DNA of 48,019 bases from Candidatus Pelagibacter sp. (lineage in GTDB: Bacteria > Pseudomonadota > Alphaproteobacteria > Pelagibacterales > Pelagibacteraceae), in the NCBI GenBank assembly GCA_028101445.1, contig JAOHKR010000007.1, forward strand, positions 1 through 48,019, given 5' to 3'. Every line of letters starts with the position of its first letter. The first letter of the stretch is position 1. Below are positions 1-8,161 of this stretch, one piece after another. The position numbers and the translations under genes were made by a program. Under the pieces are notes generated by a model. That model saw only the letters and a program-made list of their open reading frames with translations, was not told the DNA's origin and ran no database searches.

Positions 1-339
1 GAAATTTAAGCTATTAATTAATGAATTGATTGTTCTAAAAGTATAGTCAGATTTATTTTTTTCAAAAATTCTTTTTTTGTTTTGTGTAACTAGATTTATA
101 GAAGTACAAGTTTTAATTATAATATCCAATGATTTTACTGGTCTTGAAATTTTAGTTTCACCTAAAGGAAGTGTTATAATTTTCTTACCAATTTGACCGA
201 GGTTATCTGTAGCGGTTTTTTTTGATACGGGTAAATTGAGATTTGATTGATCAATGATTTCGAATCCAATTAATCGACACAATTTTATAAATAATTTCTT
301 AATTAAGTTATTTTTCTTCGAATTATTTATTTTTTTCAT
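1..339 (-). CDS. Hypothetical protein, C-terminus cut by window edge
   Basis: An open minus-strand frame begins with ATG at 339 and runs without a stop off the left edge, giving 113 codons. The N-terminus (MKKINNSKKNNLIKKLF) is very rich in Lys and Asn; further in come a LITLPLGE-like stretch (KKIITLPLGETKIS) and mostly polar residues. I see no signal peptide, membrane helix or family motif that I recognise. It is divergent from the rhodanese gene, with 38 bases between the two starts, so the two probably share a promoter region. Seen: the open frame. Function: unknown; the missing C-terminal half may hold the diagnostic part. Confidence 0.55.
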   Translation of the reverse strand, partial: MKKINNSKKNNLIKKLFIKLCRLIGFEIIDQSNLNLPVSKKTATDNLGQIGKKIITLPLGETKISRPVKSLDIIIKTCTSINLVTQNKKRIFEKNKSDYTFRTINSLINSLNF

Positions 340-377
340 TATGATTAATTATATATATTAGTTTATATTGTACTACT

Positions 378-776
378 ATGAACATAAAATCATCTCAAAC
401 TCTAGTCGATGAAGCTGTAAAAAACATTGAAACACTTAGCTCTAATGAGGTTAAATCTTTACTTGAAAAAAAAGAAATAACATTAATAGACGTGAGGGAT
501 ATCAGAGAACTCTGGAAAGAGGGTACAGTTGAAAATTCTAAACATATTCCTAGAGGGATGTTAGAATTTTGGTTAGATCCAGAAAGTTCTTATTATAAAT
601 CCAATGAGATTAAGGACATTAAAAAAATGGTTTTATTTTGTGCGCTGGGTTTGAGATCTGCTTTGGCAACAAAGTCTTTAGTTGATATGGGGTTTAAAAA
701 TGTTGCTCACGTAGCAGGCGGTTTTGATGCTCTAAAAAATAGTGGAATTAAAATAGTAAAAAAAGAAAAAAAATAA
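378..776 (+). CDS. Rhodanese-like single-domain sulfurtransferase
   Basis: A 132-residue single rhodanese domain. After a short N-terminal helix comes the typical LIDVRDIRELWKEG strand-helix motif (about residues 37-50) and the active-site loop CALGLRS (about 88-94), which keeps the catalytic Cys and the Arg-Ser end of the usual CRxGxRS loop. The end, VAHVAGGFDALKNSG, is the conserved C-terminal rhodanese signature. Rhodaneses move sulfane sulfur between small thiols, cyanide or protein partners; the physiological acceptor here cannot be read from sequence. It is convergent with the isomerase gene, with one base between the stops. Family assignment is firm; any link to the sulfonate genes further on is speculative. 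Confidence 0.9.
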   Translation: MNIKSSQTLVDEAVKNIETLSSNEVKSLLEKKEITLIDVRDIRELWKEGTVENSKHIPRGMLEFWLDPESSYYKSNEIKDIKKMVLFCALGLRSALATKSLVDMGFKNVAHVAGGFDALKNSGIKIVKKEKK

Positions 777-777
777 T

Positions 778-1365
778 TTATTTACTAGCCTCCTTTAATG
801 CAAATTCTATTCTATCTTGGCCCCAGAAAATTTTATTATTTGAAACAAATGTCGGTGCTCCAAAAATACCTTTTTCGTAGGCCTCGTTGGTTTTTTTTCT
901 AAGAGAATCTTTGATTAAGGAAGAAGTTGATCTCAAAGAAAAAGTTTTTGGATTAATATTTATATTTTTCAGAACTTTTTGAATTATATTATCATCATTC
1001 ATGTTTAATCCATCCTGCCATATGGTATTAAAAATACTATCAATATAATAATTTTTAATATTATCTTCTTCAGCAACAAGCACACCTCGCATTAAATTTA
1101 AACTTTTGATTGGAAAATATGTGTTAAATTTAAATTTAACACTATTTCGTTCTGCTATTAATTTGCAATCTCTTACCATATGTTTAGCTTTTGCGGGTAT
1201 AAATGCTGGGGCTTTAATCCCATGTAAATTATGAAGACCGCCAAGCAGCATTGGTTTGTAAGTAATTTTTATTTTTATCCTATCTTCTATTTTTCTTATT
1301 TCTTTATGAGCAAGAAAAGAATAAGGGCTAACAAAATCAAAATAGAAATCAAATGGCTTAATCAT
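778..1365 (-). CDS. DsbA-family 2-hydroxychromene-2-carboxylate isomerase-like protein
   Basis: A thioredoxin-fold protein of about 195 residues in the HCCA isomerase / kappa-class GST family. The N-terminus FYFDFVSPYSFLAH carries the SPYS motif that replaces the CxxC of DsbA and provides the glutathione-activating Ser. The C-terminal part has EKGIFGAPTFV, the cis-proline loop, and WGQDRIEF, typical of the family. Members isomerise chromene carboxylates with glutathione in naphthalene breakdown, but in marine bacteria most have no known substrate, so the name is only a family name. I chose ATG at 1365 because it overlaps the stop of the upstream membrane protein as ATGATTAA; an in-frame ATG at 1386 would add seven residues. 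Confidence 0.85.
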   Translation of the reverse strand: MIKPFDFYFDFVSPYSFLAHKEIRKIEDRIKIKITYKPMLLGGLHNLHGIKAPAFIPAKAKHMVRDCKLIAERNSVKFKFNTYFPIKSLNLMRGVLVAEEDNIKNYYIDSIFNTIWQDGLNMNDDNIIQKVLKNININPKTFSLRSTSSLIKDSLRKKTNEAYEKGIFGAPTFVSNNKIFWGQDRIEFALKEASK

Positions 1366-1852
1366 TAAAGCTGATTTTTTTAGCAAAAAATATTCTAATA
1401 AACCAATAAAAAACTAACCCAATTGGGCCAGTAAAATAGGTTAAGACCAAAGAGATAATTGTAAATATTTTTGGTACAAGGTATTTTTTCGAGTCTCTTA
1501 CAATCCAAGTGCCAGCAAATATACTTATAGCTAAAAAATGTAACCAAAAAATTAGCAACAAAGCTTCATTAGCAAACATTGAATACAAACTATTTAAACC
1601 ACTATATAATTCGAATCCTCCAAAAATATTCCCATCTAAATAAATCTTATAAGATAAATATGCATAACCAATAGCTAGAAGAAGAGGTATAACTATAGAT
1701 TGAACGAAAAAATTTGTTAATTGATGATAAGGAAAAATAATCAGCAGTATCCAAAAAGGAATGATACCCCAGTTTGCAATTAAATAAATATTTTCTAAAG
1801 TTAATAAAGGTAATAAATTATTTATCATGAAAATAATATAGTATATTAACAT
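1358..1852 (-). CDS. ABA4-like (DUF4281) four-helix membrane protein
   Basis: About 164 residues with four predicted membrane helices. Family marks are ANWGIIPFWILLIIFP in the first third, a WLHFLAISIFAGTWIVRD segment (about 110-127) and FTGPIGLVFYWFIR near the end; these match the ABA4-like family, named after a plant carotenoid (neoxanthin) gene. The bacterial role is unknown, though a role with pigments or membrane lipids is often suggested. Start is uncertain: GTG 1864, ATG 1852 or ATG 1828; I prefer 1852 because it clears the divergent recX start at 1854 and has a weak GGGA upstream. Translationally coupled to the isomerase downstream through an 8-base overlap. Confidence 0.75.
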   Translation of the reverse strand: MLIYYIIFMINNLLPLLTLENIYLIANWGIIPFWILLIIFPYHQLTNFFVQSIVIPLLLAIGYAYLSYKIYLDGNIFGGFELYSGLNSLYSMFANEALLLIFWLHFLAISIFAGTWIVRDSKKYLVPKIFTIISLVLTYFTGPIGLVFYWFIRIFFAKKISFND

Positions 1853-1853
1853 A

Positions 1854-2414
1854 ATGAATCCCACAGCTAATAAAAGTGATTTTGAAGATCTGACTACTCA
1901 CCTTAGAGATTTAGCATATTCATATTTAGAAAAGTACAGCCCATCTAAACAACAACTAAAAGTTCATTTATTAAAAAAGTATTTAACTAAAATAAAAGGA
2001 ACTAAATCTAAAAAAGAAGTCACTGCAATAATAGATGAAATTATTTTGAATCTTGAAAAAAATAAAATTTTAGATGATGAACTTTACTCTGACTCTAAGG
2101 CAAGAATGTTTTTAAGAAGAGGCTATTCCTTAAATAAAATTAATCAATCATTAAGAAACAAAGGAATAGAGAGCAAACATATAAAACAAAGTATTGATAA
2201 AATTAAAGAAGATGAAATAGAACCAGATTTTGTTTCAGCGTTAAAATTATGTAAAAGAAGAAGAATAGGTCCGTTAAGACCAGATGCCAATCGTGAATTA
2301 TTTTATAAAAAAGACATGGGTATTTTAGCGAGAGGCGGTTTTAGTTTTGACTTATCAAAAAGAGTTTTGGATTTAGAAACAGATGAGTTTCACAAATTAA
2401 TCAAGATTATCTAA
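1854..2414 (+). CDS. recX: RecX family regulator of RecA
   Basis: 186 residues. RecX proteins bind RecA filaments and limit recombinase and coprotease activity. The sequence shows the tandem three-helix repeat layout: a first unit with YSYLEKYSPSKQQLKVHLLKKY, a second with DDELYSDSKARMFLRRGYSLNKINQSLRNKGI (read in parts: the Y-x-x-x-x-A-R and the RGYSxxKIxxxLRxKGI pattern are the RecX hallmark), and a shorter third unit ending GILARGGFSFDLSKRVL. recA is not in this window. The gene starts two bases from the assigned start of the divergent ABA4-like gene, so any promoter must lie inside that neighbour's 5' end. No Shine-Dalgarno is evident. Confidence 0.85.
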   Translation: MNPTANKSDFEDLTTHLRDLAYSYLEKYSPSKQQLKVHLLKKYLTKIKGTKSKKEVTAIIDEIILNLEKNKILDDELYSDSKARMFLRRGYSLNKINQSLRNKGIESKHIKQSIDKIKEDEIEPDFVSALKLCKRRRIGPLRPDANRELFYKKDMGILARGGFSFDLSKRVLDLETDEFHKLIKII

Positions 2415-2540
2415 TTTCCTTTTTTTTTCTTCTTCAACTAATAAGTCCAATTTTCTCCTAAGAGCATTTCTTACCAAAATAAAAAATAAAACACCAAAAA
2501 ATGTGACTGATAAAATGATTATTAATATTGTTTTAATCAT
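2397..2540 (-). CDS. Small single-pass membrane protein (47 aa)
   Basis: An unlisted small frame with a clear protein-like layout: residues 3-24 are a hydrophobic helix (TILIIILSVTFFGVLFFILV), followed by a basic stretch RNALRRK and a charged tail LVEEEKKRKLDNLD. Its ATG lies inside the end of cysQ, with an 8-base overlap (ATGATTAA), and its stop is inside the 3' end of the convergent recX. The overlap geometry is the same as at other coupled pairs in this window, which supports real translation. I do not recognise a family. Orientation by the positive-inside rule would put the C-terminal tail in the cytoplasm. Confidence 0.6.
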   Translation of the reverse strand: MIKTILIIILSVTFFGVLFFILVRNALRRKLDLLVEEEKKRKLDNLD

Positions 2541-3312
2541 CTAATTTTTCAGCTCGTTTAATAAGCAAACTAGGGTTTCTGTAATCTTCTTTTCCATATA
2601 AAAAAGGTTTTTCATCAAGTGTTTTTATAATTGCTCCTGCATTTTGTGCTATAGCATGACCTGCCGCATAATCCCATTCATTAGCTCTTTCTTGAGCAGC
2701 GTAGATATCATATTCTCCATTAGCGATAACACAAAATTTATACGAACTTGCCATTTTAACAATTGAACTTACATTAAATTTTTTAAGTTTATTTAAGACA
2801 ACATCTGAAGGTTTTAAAGTACTTGATAAAGCAACAATTTGACCTTTTGGTTGTTTTTTTTGACAATTAATCTTTCTAGTTTTCCCAGACTCAATTAGAA
2901 AACTTTCTCCAGTCGCATAAGAATAAAAAAGTCTATTTTTTTTTGGTACTCCGACAACTCCTATGACTGGAACAGTATTGATAACTAAAGCTGCATTTAA
3001 AGTGTACTCATCTCTTCCAGCTATATATTCTTTAGTACCATCTATTGGATCTATTAACCAAAATACACTAGCGGTATTTTTTATTTTTAAATCAACTGTC
3101 TCTTCAGAAATTATAGGAATATTAGGAGTAAGTATTTTTATTTTATTTGTAATTAAATCATTTACCCTTAAATCTCCGTTGCTTACTGGTGATTTATCTT
3201 CTTTAATTTCAATATTTAAACCCTTTTTATAAAGATCGATAGAATCCTGACCAGCAACATTAAATGTGTCAATTAAATTTTCTGTTATTTTTTTTAATTC
3301 ATCTCTATTCAT
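2533..3312 (-). CDS. cysQ: 3'(2'),5'-bisphosphate nucleotidase (CysQ / inositol monophosphatase superfamily)
   Basis: 259 residues. The metal-binding marks of the superfamily are in place: PIISEE (about 70-75) and WLIDPIDGTKEY (about 85-96), plus the distal NEWDYAAGHAIAQNAG (about 211-226) and late GGA-like loop. The extension DPIDGTKEYI is typical of CysQ rather than of inositol monophosphatase. CysQ removes the 3' phosphate from PAP/PAPS, recycling the by-product of sulfate activation and sulfotransfer. It lies in a three-gene minus operon between the DUF3553 gene (8-base overlap) and a small membrane protein (8-base overlap). A connection to the sulfur genes at 8-16 kb is possible but not needed to explain its presence. 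Confidence 0.85.
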   Translation of the reverse strand: MNRDELKKITENLIDTFNVAGQDSIDLYKKGLNIEIKEDKSPVSNGDLRVNDLITNKIKILTPNIPIISEETVDLKIKNTASVFWLIDPIDGTKEYIAGRDEYTLNAALVINTVPVIGVVGVPKKNRLFYSYATGESFLIESGKTRKINCQKKQPKGQIVALSSTLKPSDVVLNKLKKFNVSSIVKMASSYKFCVIANGEYDIYAAQERANEWDYAAGHAIAQNAGAIIKTLDEKPFLYGKEDYRNPSLLIKRAEKLDD

Positions 3313-3478
3313 CTATTTTTTCTAGTGTTACATTTTCTACATTAATCACTCTTTTACCAAAGTTTTCAAAATTAACCGTAACTTTATTACCAATAATTGA
3401 TTGGACTTGCCCAATACCCCAACTTTTATTTGCGGGATTAATAACGTGATCGCCTGGTTCAAAATCAATAAGCATCAT
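3305..3478 (-). CDS. DUF3553 family small protein
   Basis: 57 residues, not covered by longer frames. The pattern [21 protein letters not shown] then [21 protein letters not shown] matches the DUF3553 family of short beta-rich proteins common in alphaproteobacteria, which resemble SH3-like or CarD/Tudor-like nucleic-acid-associated barrels (WGxGxV followed by VxFxxxGxK). Function is not established. ATG codons at 3478 and 3475 are adjacent; either could be used. Its stop overlaps the cysQ start (GATGAATAG), so it is the first gene of the cysQ operon. The start is 36 bases from the divergent mnmA start. Confidence 0.8.
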   Translation of the reverse strand: MMLIDFEPGDHVINPANKSWGIGQVQSIIGNKVTVNFENFGKRVINVENVTLEKIDE

Positions 3479-3514
3479 GGAAAATCGTTAATAATTAGAT
3501 TATACACTTTAATA

Positions 3515-4642
3515 ATGAATTCTCTAGGAATTAATAAATCTAAAAAAGATACTAAGGTAGTCGTCGCTATGTCTGGTGGAGTGGACTCATCTGTTGTGGC
3601 TGCTTTAATGAAAGAAGAAGGTTATGACGTTACTGGCATTACATTAAAATTATATGATGATGCAAAACAATCAAAAGAAGGAAGACAGTGTTGTGCCGGT
3701 CAAGATATTTTAGATGCCAAAAGAGTGTCAGATAAAATTAATATTAACCATAAAATTTTATTTTACCAAAAGAAATTTAAATCAGAGGTAATAGACTCAT
3801 TTATAGATAGTTATGCAGCAGGCGAAACCCCAATACCATGCGTCCAATGTAATCAAACCGTTAAATTTAGAGATTTATTTAAGTACGCTAAAGACTTGAA
3901 GGCTGATGCTCTAGTAACAGGTCATTATGTTGCAAGAGAACAGTTTAATGGGCACGCTAATATGTATAGAGCAAAGGATCAAAATAGGGATCAAAGTTAT
4001 TTTTTATTTAGCACAACTCAAGAACAATTAGACTATTTAAGATTTCCACTAGGAAAAATTGAGAAATCAGAAACAAGGTCTATTGCAGAAAAATTAAATT
4101 TAAATGTAGCTCAAAAACCAGATAGTCAAGATATTTGCTTTGTACCTAATGGGGATTATGCATCTGTAATAAAAAAATTTAGACCAGAATCTTTCAAACC
4201 AGGAAAAATCCTCGATGTGCAAGGAAAACAAATAGGTGAACATGAAGGAATAATTAATTACACAATCGGACAAAGAAAGGGAATTAAAATAGCAAATATT
4301 AATCCCTTGTATGTCATAAATATTAACGCTGACAATAATACTATAATTGTTGGTAGCAAAGAATGTTTAGAAATTAAAGAAATCAAATTAAGAGAATTAA
4401 ATATTTTAGGATCAAAGAAGGAGTTTGATAGTATTTTGAATATTAAAGTGAGGTCTACAGGCAAACTTTTAAAAGCAAAAATTAATCTGTTAGATAATTT
4501 TGCTAATGTAGAAATTTTAGATAAAGAAACTGGAATTTCCCCTGGACAAGCATGTGTATTTTATTCGAAAGATGATTTTGGGGATAAAGTTCTAGGAGGC
4601 GGTTGGATAGATAAGACTTTCAACAAAAATTTATCCACGTAA
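3515..4642 (+). CDS. mnmA: tRNA-specific 2-thiouridylase MnmA
   Basis: 375 residues from the ATG at 3515, chosen because the extra 38 upstream codons are not family-like and run through the divergent gene. MnmA thiolates U34 of tRNA(Lys, Glu, Gln) using ATP and persulfide sulfur. Visible marks: the PP-loop [18 protein letters not shown] (about 15-32), the first catalytic Cys in [13 protein letters not shown] (about 109-121), [22 protein letters not shown] containing the second catalytic Cys (about 202-216), and a C-terminal beta-barrel ending GQACVFY. Length is normal. A poly-T/poly-A hairpin at 4688-4709 may end transcription. Confidence 0.95.
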   Translation: MNSLGINKSKKDTKVVVAMSGGVDSSVVAALMKEEGYDVTGITLKLYDDAKQSKEGRQCCAGQDILDAKRVSDKININHKILFYQKKFKSEVIDSFIDSYAAGETPIPCVQCNQTVKFRDLFKYAKDLKADALVTGHYVAREQFNGHANMYRAKDQNRDQSYFLFSTTQEQLDYLRFPLGKIEKSETRSIAEKLNLNVAQKPDSQDICFVPNGDYASVIKKFRPESFKPGKILDVQGKQIGEHEGIINYTIGQRKGIKIANINPLYVININADNNTIIVGSKECLEIKEIKLRELNILGSKKEFDSILNIKVRSTGKLLKAKINLLDNFANVEILDKETGISPGQACVFYSKDDFGDKVLGGGWIDKTFNKNLST

Positions 4643-4687
4643 CCCACAACACAATTGAACCTGCCTTAATGTAGCGTAAAAGGTGAT

Positions 4688-4709
4688 ACATTTTTTTTTT
4701 AAAAAATGT
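4688..4709. terminator. Possible terminator after mnmA
   Basis: ACATTTTTT and AAAAAATGT form a 9-bp stem with a TTTT loop, 45 bases after the mnmA stop. The stem is nearly all A-U, so it is weak and could be chance in such AT-rich DNA. It separates mnmA from the GC-rich RNA candidate that follows. Confidence 0.35.
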
Positions 4710-4724
4710 TTATATAAAATTAAT

Positions 4725-4906
4725 TAGGAGGCAACTCTTAACTGACCATTTAAAGAAAAACCGAGAGGTTCAAGTTTAAAGGGCAGAAAGGTGAACCTAG
4801 TAGCGCTAGAATAGTTCATCGGGACGGCTTGGCGGTAGCGCCTAAAACGACGAGCCAAAACTGCTAAATTTCTGGGCGAAAGCCTAGAAATTTATGTGGT
4901 TCTTTT
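4725..4906 (+). ncRNA. Candidate structured non-coding RNA, unidentified
   Basis: The stretch from about 4725 to 4890 is roughly 46% G+C against about 30% around it, has stops in all frames and contains a run of well-formed hairpins: AACC-GAGA-GGTT (4759-4770, GNRA loop), TGAAC/GTTCA (4792-4796 with 4814-4818), GGCG-GTAG-CGCC (4831-4842) inside GGCT/AGCC (4826-4856), and a 12-bp stem with a GAAA loop (4866-4893, one G-U pair) followed by TGTGGTTCTTTT. A TATAAAAT box lies at about 4712-4719, just upstream on the plus strand. I compared it by memory with tmRNA, RNase P RNA, 6S and SRP RNA and found none of their conserved cores. It sits between convergent genes, so a cis role for a downstream gene is unlikely. 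Strand is inferred from the promoter-like box and terminal hairpin. Confidence 0.6.
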
Positions 4907-5593
4907 CCAAAAAAATCTAGAAAATAAGTAGAATAAAATAACCCCAACAAAATAATTCCATTCTAATGCATGTTTGAAATGCGTATTATCTTTGTTAAGT
5001 AAAATCGGCAAACTTAAAATCCCAACTGTTGCTAATATAGAAACTAAAACAATCTTTAAAATAAGTATTTTTTTGTTAATTAGTTGAATTAGCAAATTTT
5101 TGATTTTGAAAAAATGATATACTAAAATTCCTTGTGCTATTATTTCAAAAATAATAAATAATAATAATACTACTCTTCTTAAAAGTTTATATATTTGAAT
5201 ATCGAATTTAATTCCCAAAAAAATAGAATGTATTGCCAGAAACACAGCCGATAAAATACCGAATGTTTTAAATCTATAATTAATGTTTGTAGCTTTATAT
5301 TGATTAACTAGTTTGTTGTTATTGTCCCAATAGTAGTAAAGCAAAACAGCTGTTAAAATCATAGCTGGTTTAAAAATCAAGTATTGAGGAAATGTTCTAG
5401 AAGCTCGACTAATTGATAAACTGCCATCCAAATAAGGTATTGAAAATCCAGATCTACCTATTTGATCAACTGTAAGTATTGTGTTTTCAAAAAATTCAGG
5501 ATTTTGAGAAATGATCAGGCAAAGATTGATTGCTAAAAATGGAATTAAAAAAATCCATAAACTCAACTTTCGTATTTGAGCTATTACATTCAT
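4892..5593 (-). CDS. Six-helix membrane protein, possibly Frag1/DRAM-like
   Basis: 233 residues with about six hydrophobic helices separated by short loops. Between helix 1 and helix 2 is a longer external loop with VDQIGRSGFSIPYLDGS, then SRASRTFPQYLIFKPAMI; near the end HFKHALEWNYF precedes the last helix. A loop with a serine-rich motif after helix 1 and a Glu-Trp before the last helix recall the Frag1/DRAM/Sfk1 family, but I hold that assignment loosely. The start is 14 bases after the stop of the 27-residue basic protein, so the two are likely co-transcribed. The stop abuts the 3' hairpin of the RNA candidate from the other strand. Confidence 0.6.
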   Translation of the reverse strand: MNVIAQIRKLSLWIFLIPFLAINLCLIISQNPEFFENTILTVDQIGRSGFSIPYLDGSLSISRASRTFPQYLIFKPAMILTAVLLYYYWDNNNKLVNQYKATNINYRFKTFGILSAVFLAIHSIFLGIKFDIQIYKLLRRVVLLLFIIFEIIAQGILVYHFFKIKNLLIQLINKKILILKIVLVSILATVGILSLPILLNKDNTHFKHALEWNYFVGVILFYLFSRFFWKRTT

Positions 5594-5607
5594 AAAATAT
5601 GTTTTGA

Positions 5608-5691
5608 TTATTTCTTTTTATTTCTTTTTCTCGCTCGTCTTTTTTTTGAGCCAATTTTTCTTCTGCCACGGTGTTTTTTGGGATAACCCAT
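5608..5691 (-). CDS. Very small basic protein (27 aa), ribosomal-protein-like
   Basis: MGYPKKHRGRRKIGSKKR then RARKRNKKK: 27 residues of which about two thirds are Lys, Arg or His. It is preceded by AAGGAGGC eight bases before the ATG, the best Shine-Dalgarno in the window and unusual for this genome, so I regard it as genuinely translated. The composition and length resemble tiny ribosomal proteins of the THX, bS22 or AURKAIP1/COX24 type; I cannot decide among them, and it could also be a different RNA-binding peptide. It heads a likely operon with the membrane protein at 4892-5593. The other strand holds no gene here. Confidence 0.65.
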   Translation of the reverse strand: MGYPKKHRGRRKIGSKKRRARKRNKKK

Positions 5692-5756
5692 ATTTTTGCC
5701 TCCTTTTTTATATCTTATTAAGCTATTAGTTAATAAAGTTTAATTATACTTATTTT

Positions 5757-6923
5757 ATGAAAAAGTCCATAAGCACGTTTTTAAAACATACTGCACAAGA
5801 CAAAGTGAACAGATCAGCCAATCCAGCAGTAGTTAGAGCTTCCACAATTTTTTTTAAAAGTATGCAGGAACTTTTAAAACATAAAGATCCATCTAAAAAT
5901 AAAAGAGTAGATTATTATGATTATGGTAGAGCAGGTACACAAACTACAACTCAACTACAAAATATGATTGTAGAGCTAGAAAAAGCTCACCATGTTTTTC
6001 TAACACCATCGGGTTTTGCATCAGTAGCATTATCTATAATGAGTATTTGTAGACCAGGAGATGAAATAATAGTTACTGATAGCGTTTACTTTCCTACTAG
6101 AATGATTACTTCAAAACTTCTTAAAGAATTTGGAGTAAAGGCTCAGTTTTACAATCCAGATAATTTTCAAGACTTAAAAAATAAAGTTACAAAAAAAACT
6201 AAAATGATTTTTGTTGAAAACCCTGGCAGCAATACTTTTGAATTTCAGGATCTATCAGCAATAGTTAAATTAGCTAAAAAAAATAATATTATCACTGCTT
6301 TAGATAATACTTGGGGAACCCCGATATATCTTAAGCCTTTAGATATAGGTTTTGATATGTCAATTTCATCAGCTACAAAATATTTTTCTGGCCACTCAGA
6401 CGTAATGGTAGGGACTCTTGCAGTAAATAAAAAAGTTTTTCAAAAAGTAAATTTTTATAACCGTGTTTCAGGATATAGAGCGTCACCAGATGATGCATAT
6501 TTAGTAATTAGAGGACTAAGAACTCTAGATGTAAGACTTGAAAAGCATGAGAAAAATACAAAAGAAGTAATAAAATTTTTAACTAAACAAAAAAAAATTG
6601 TAGAAGTTTTGTATCCTTACAAGAAAGGAACAAAAAATTATAAAAACTGGAAAAAGTATTATAAAGGCGCAACTGGTTTATTAGGCTTAGTAATAAAAGC
6701 AAAAAGTAAAAATTCTGTTTTCAAATTTATTAATTCGTTAGAATTATTTGGAATTGGATATAGCTGGGGAGGATTTGAAAGTTTAGCAGTTTACCAAGAT
6801 ATCCAAAGAGAATTTAAAAAATATAAAGATAAAAATCTTCACATAGTAAGACTTCATATTGGATTGGAAGATCCTAAAGATTTAATTAATGATTTAAGAA
6901 CTGCTTTAAGCTACATTAAGTAG
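5757..6923 (+). CDS. metC: Cystathionine beta-lyase type PLP enzyme
   Basis: 388 residues, a fold-type I PLP enzyme of the Cys/Met metabolism family. Marks: YDYGRAGTQTTTQLQNMI near the N-terminus (phosphate and partner-subunit contacts), LTPSGFASVALSIM (cofactor binding), TALDNTWGTPIYLKPLDIG with the PLP-binding Asp (about 183), and SSATKYFSGHSD containing the Schiff-base Lys (about 208). The C-terminal SWGGFESLAV and RLHIGLEDPKDL are typical of MetC. It would cleave cystathionine to homocysteine, pyruvate and ammonia, although related lyases act on cysteine or methionine derivatives. It overlaps the MFS gene by one base (TAGTG), suggesting that the carrier imports or exports a linked metabolite. 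Confidence 0.85.
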   Translation: MKKSISTFLKHTAQDKVNRSANPAVVRASTIFFKSMQELLKHKDPSKNKRVDYYDYGRAGTQTTTQLQNMIVELEKAHHVFLTPSGFASVALSIMSICRPGDEIIVTDSVYFPTRMITSKLLKEFGVKAQFYNPDNFQDLKNKVTKKTKMIFVENPGSNTFEFQDLSAIVKLAKKNNIITALDNTWGTPIYLKPLDIGFDMSISSATKYFSGHSDVMVGTLAVNKKVFQKVNFYNRVSGYRASPDDAYLVIRGLRTLDVRLEKHEKNTKEVIKFLTKQKKIVEVLYPYKKGTKNYKNWKKYYKGATGLLGLVIKAKSKNSVFKFINSLELFGIGYSWGGFESLAVYQDIQREFKKYKDKNLHIVRLHIGLEDPKDLINDLRTALSYIK

Positions 6924-8143
6924 TGCAAAAGTTTATTCCTAATAAAATAGCCTTGATTACAATGCTTGCCGCATGTGCAGCAATTTTAGTCTCTATGGGA
7001 TTAAGGCAAACGTTCGGTTTATTTTTTAGTGCGTTTGAAGAAGGATTAAATTGCACAAGAACTGAATTCGGTTTAGCTATCGGAATTCAAATGTTATTTT
7101 GGGGTTTGTTCGCACCTATTTTTGGTTTACTTGCAGATAAGTTTGGTGGGAGTAAATCTGTTTTTATTGGCTTTGTTATTTTTGGTATTGGAATTTATAT
7201 GCTTTACTCTGGACCCAATACTGGAATATATTTTCAAATAAGTCTTGGAGTTTTAGTTGGAACGGCTTTAGGAGCAACCGCCATGAGCGTACCAGTTTCT
7301 GAAGTAGGAAAACATTTTTCCAACGAACAAAGGACCATCGCAACAGGTATTGTTACTGCCGCTGCATCAATTGGATACTTTCTTGCACCATTATTTACAA
7401 AATTTACTTTAGGAGCAGTAGGGTGGGAACAAACATTAAAATACTTCCTATATTTTATTTTATTCGGAGCAATCGCATCATTATTTATTATTCCTAAAAA
7501 AAAAGAAATTAATTCTACATTAAATATAAAAGATCAAAATTTTACAGAAGCTTTAACTGAAGCATTTTCACATAAAGGTTATGTTTTATTAGTATTAGGT
7601 TTTTTTGTATGCGGTTTTCAAATTACTTTGGTTGGAACTCATGTCCCAGGCTATATGCAAGAAAGAGGTTTAGGCGGTTGGTCAGCTACAATTATACTTT
7701 CTTTAATAGGGTTATTTAATATTGTTGGTACTCTTGGTATGGGATATTTGGGAACAAAATATAGTAAGAAGAAATTATTGAGTATTTTATACGCACTCAG
7801 AGCGATAGTAATATGTATCTTTATTTTTTCACCTCCATCAATTTATATGGCCATATTTTTTGGATGCACTTTTGGTGTATTGTGGTTATCAACCGTACCT
7901 CCAACCAACGGAATAGTTGCTCAAATATTTGGAACAAAATATTTAAGCTTTCTTTTTGGAATAGTTTTTTTAAGTCATCAATTAGGTGCCTTTGCAGGAG
8001 CTTATCTAGGGGGTTACTATTTTGATCTTTATGGCAGCTATGACTATGCTTGGTATATTGCTATTGCTCTTTCAATTTTTGCCACTCTTGTTCATTTACC
8101 AATAGATGAAAAACCGATAATTAGATCTGAACAAACTATCTAA
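6923..8143 (+). CDS. MFS transporter, monocarboxylate/oxalate-type
   Basis: 406 residues with about twelve membrane helices, starting with GTG that shares its first base with the stop of the lyase gene. Helix 1-2 carries SMGLRQTFGLFFSAF and helix 2-3 loop GLLADKFGGSKSVF, the MFS motif A (G-x-L-A-D-K/R-x-G). A central hydrophilic loop (about 190-210, KKKEINSTLNIKDQ) separates the two six-helix halves. The architecture and the RxxFG start of the first helix resemble the monocarboxylate porter and oxalate/formate antiporter groups. Substrate cannot be read; coupling to the PLP lyase suggests an organic acid or amino acid derivative. Confidence 0.85.
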   Translation: MQKFIPNKIALITMLAACAAILVSMGLRQTFGLFFSAFEEGLNCTRTEFGLAIGIQMLFWGLFAPIFGLLADKFGGSKSVFIGFVIFGIGIYMLYSGPNTGIYFQISLGVLVGTALGATAMSVPVSEVGKHFSNEQRTIATGIVTAAASIGYFLAPLFTKFTLGAVGWEQTLKYFLYFILFGAIASLFIIPKKKEINSTLNIKDQNFTEALTEAFSHKGYVLLVLGFFVCGFQITLVGTHVPGYMQERGLGGWSATIILSLIGLFNIVGTLGMGYLGTKYSKKKLLSILYALRAIVICIFIFSPPSIYMAIFFGCTFGVLWLSTVPPTNGIVAQIFGTKYLSFLFGIVFLSHQLGAFAGAYLGGYYFDLYGSYDYAWYIAIALSIFATLVHLPIDEKPIIRSEQTI

Positions 8144-8161
8144 GGTTGTATAATGAGTCTT

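Noticed and set aside
2963..3232. Plus-strand frame inside cysQ
   Set aside because: Shadow of a real gene on the opposite strand; no ribosome binding site or family features.
4767..4775. GGTTCAAGT resembling a tRNA or tmRNA T-loop
   Set aside because: The flanking bases do not form the 5-bp T-stem and no acceptor stem or CCA is found; the GGTT pairs better in the AACC-GAGA-GGTT hairpin.
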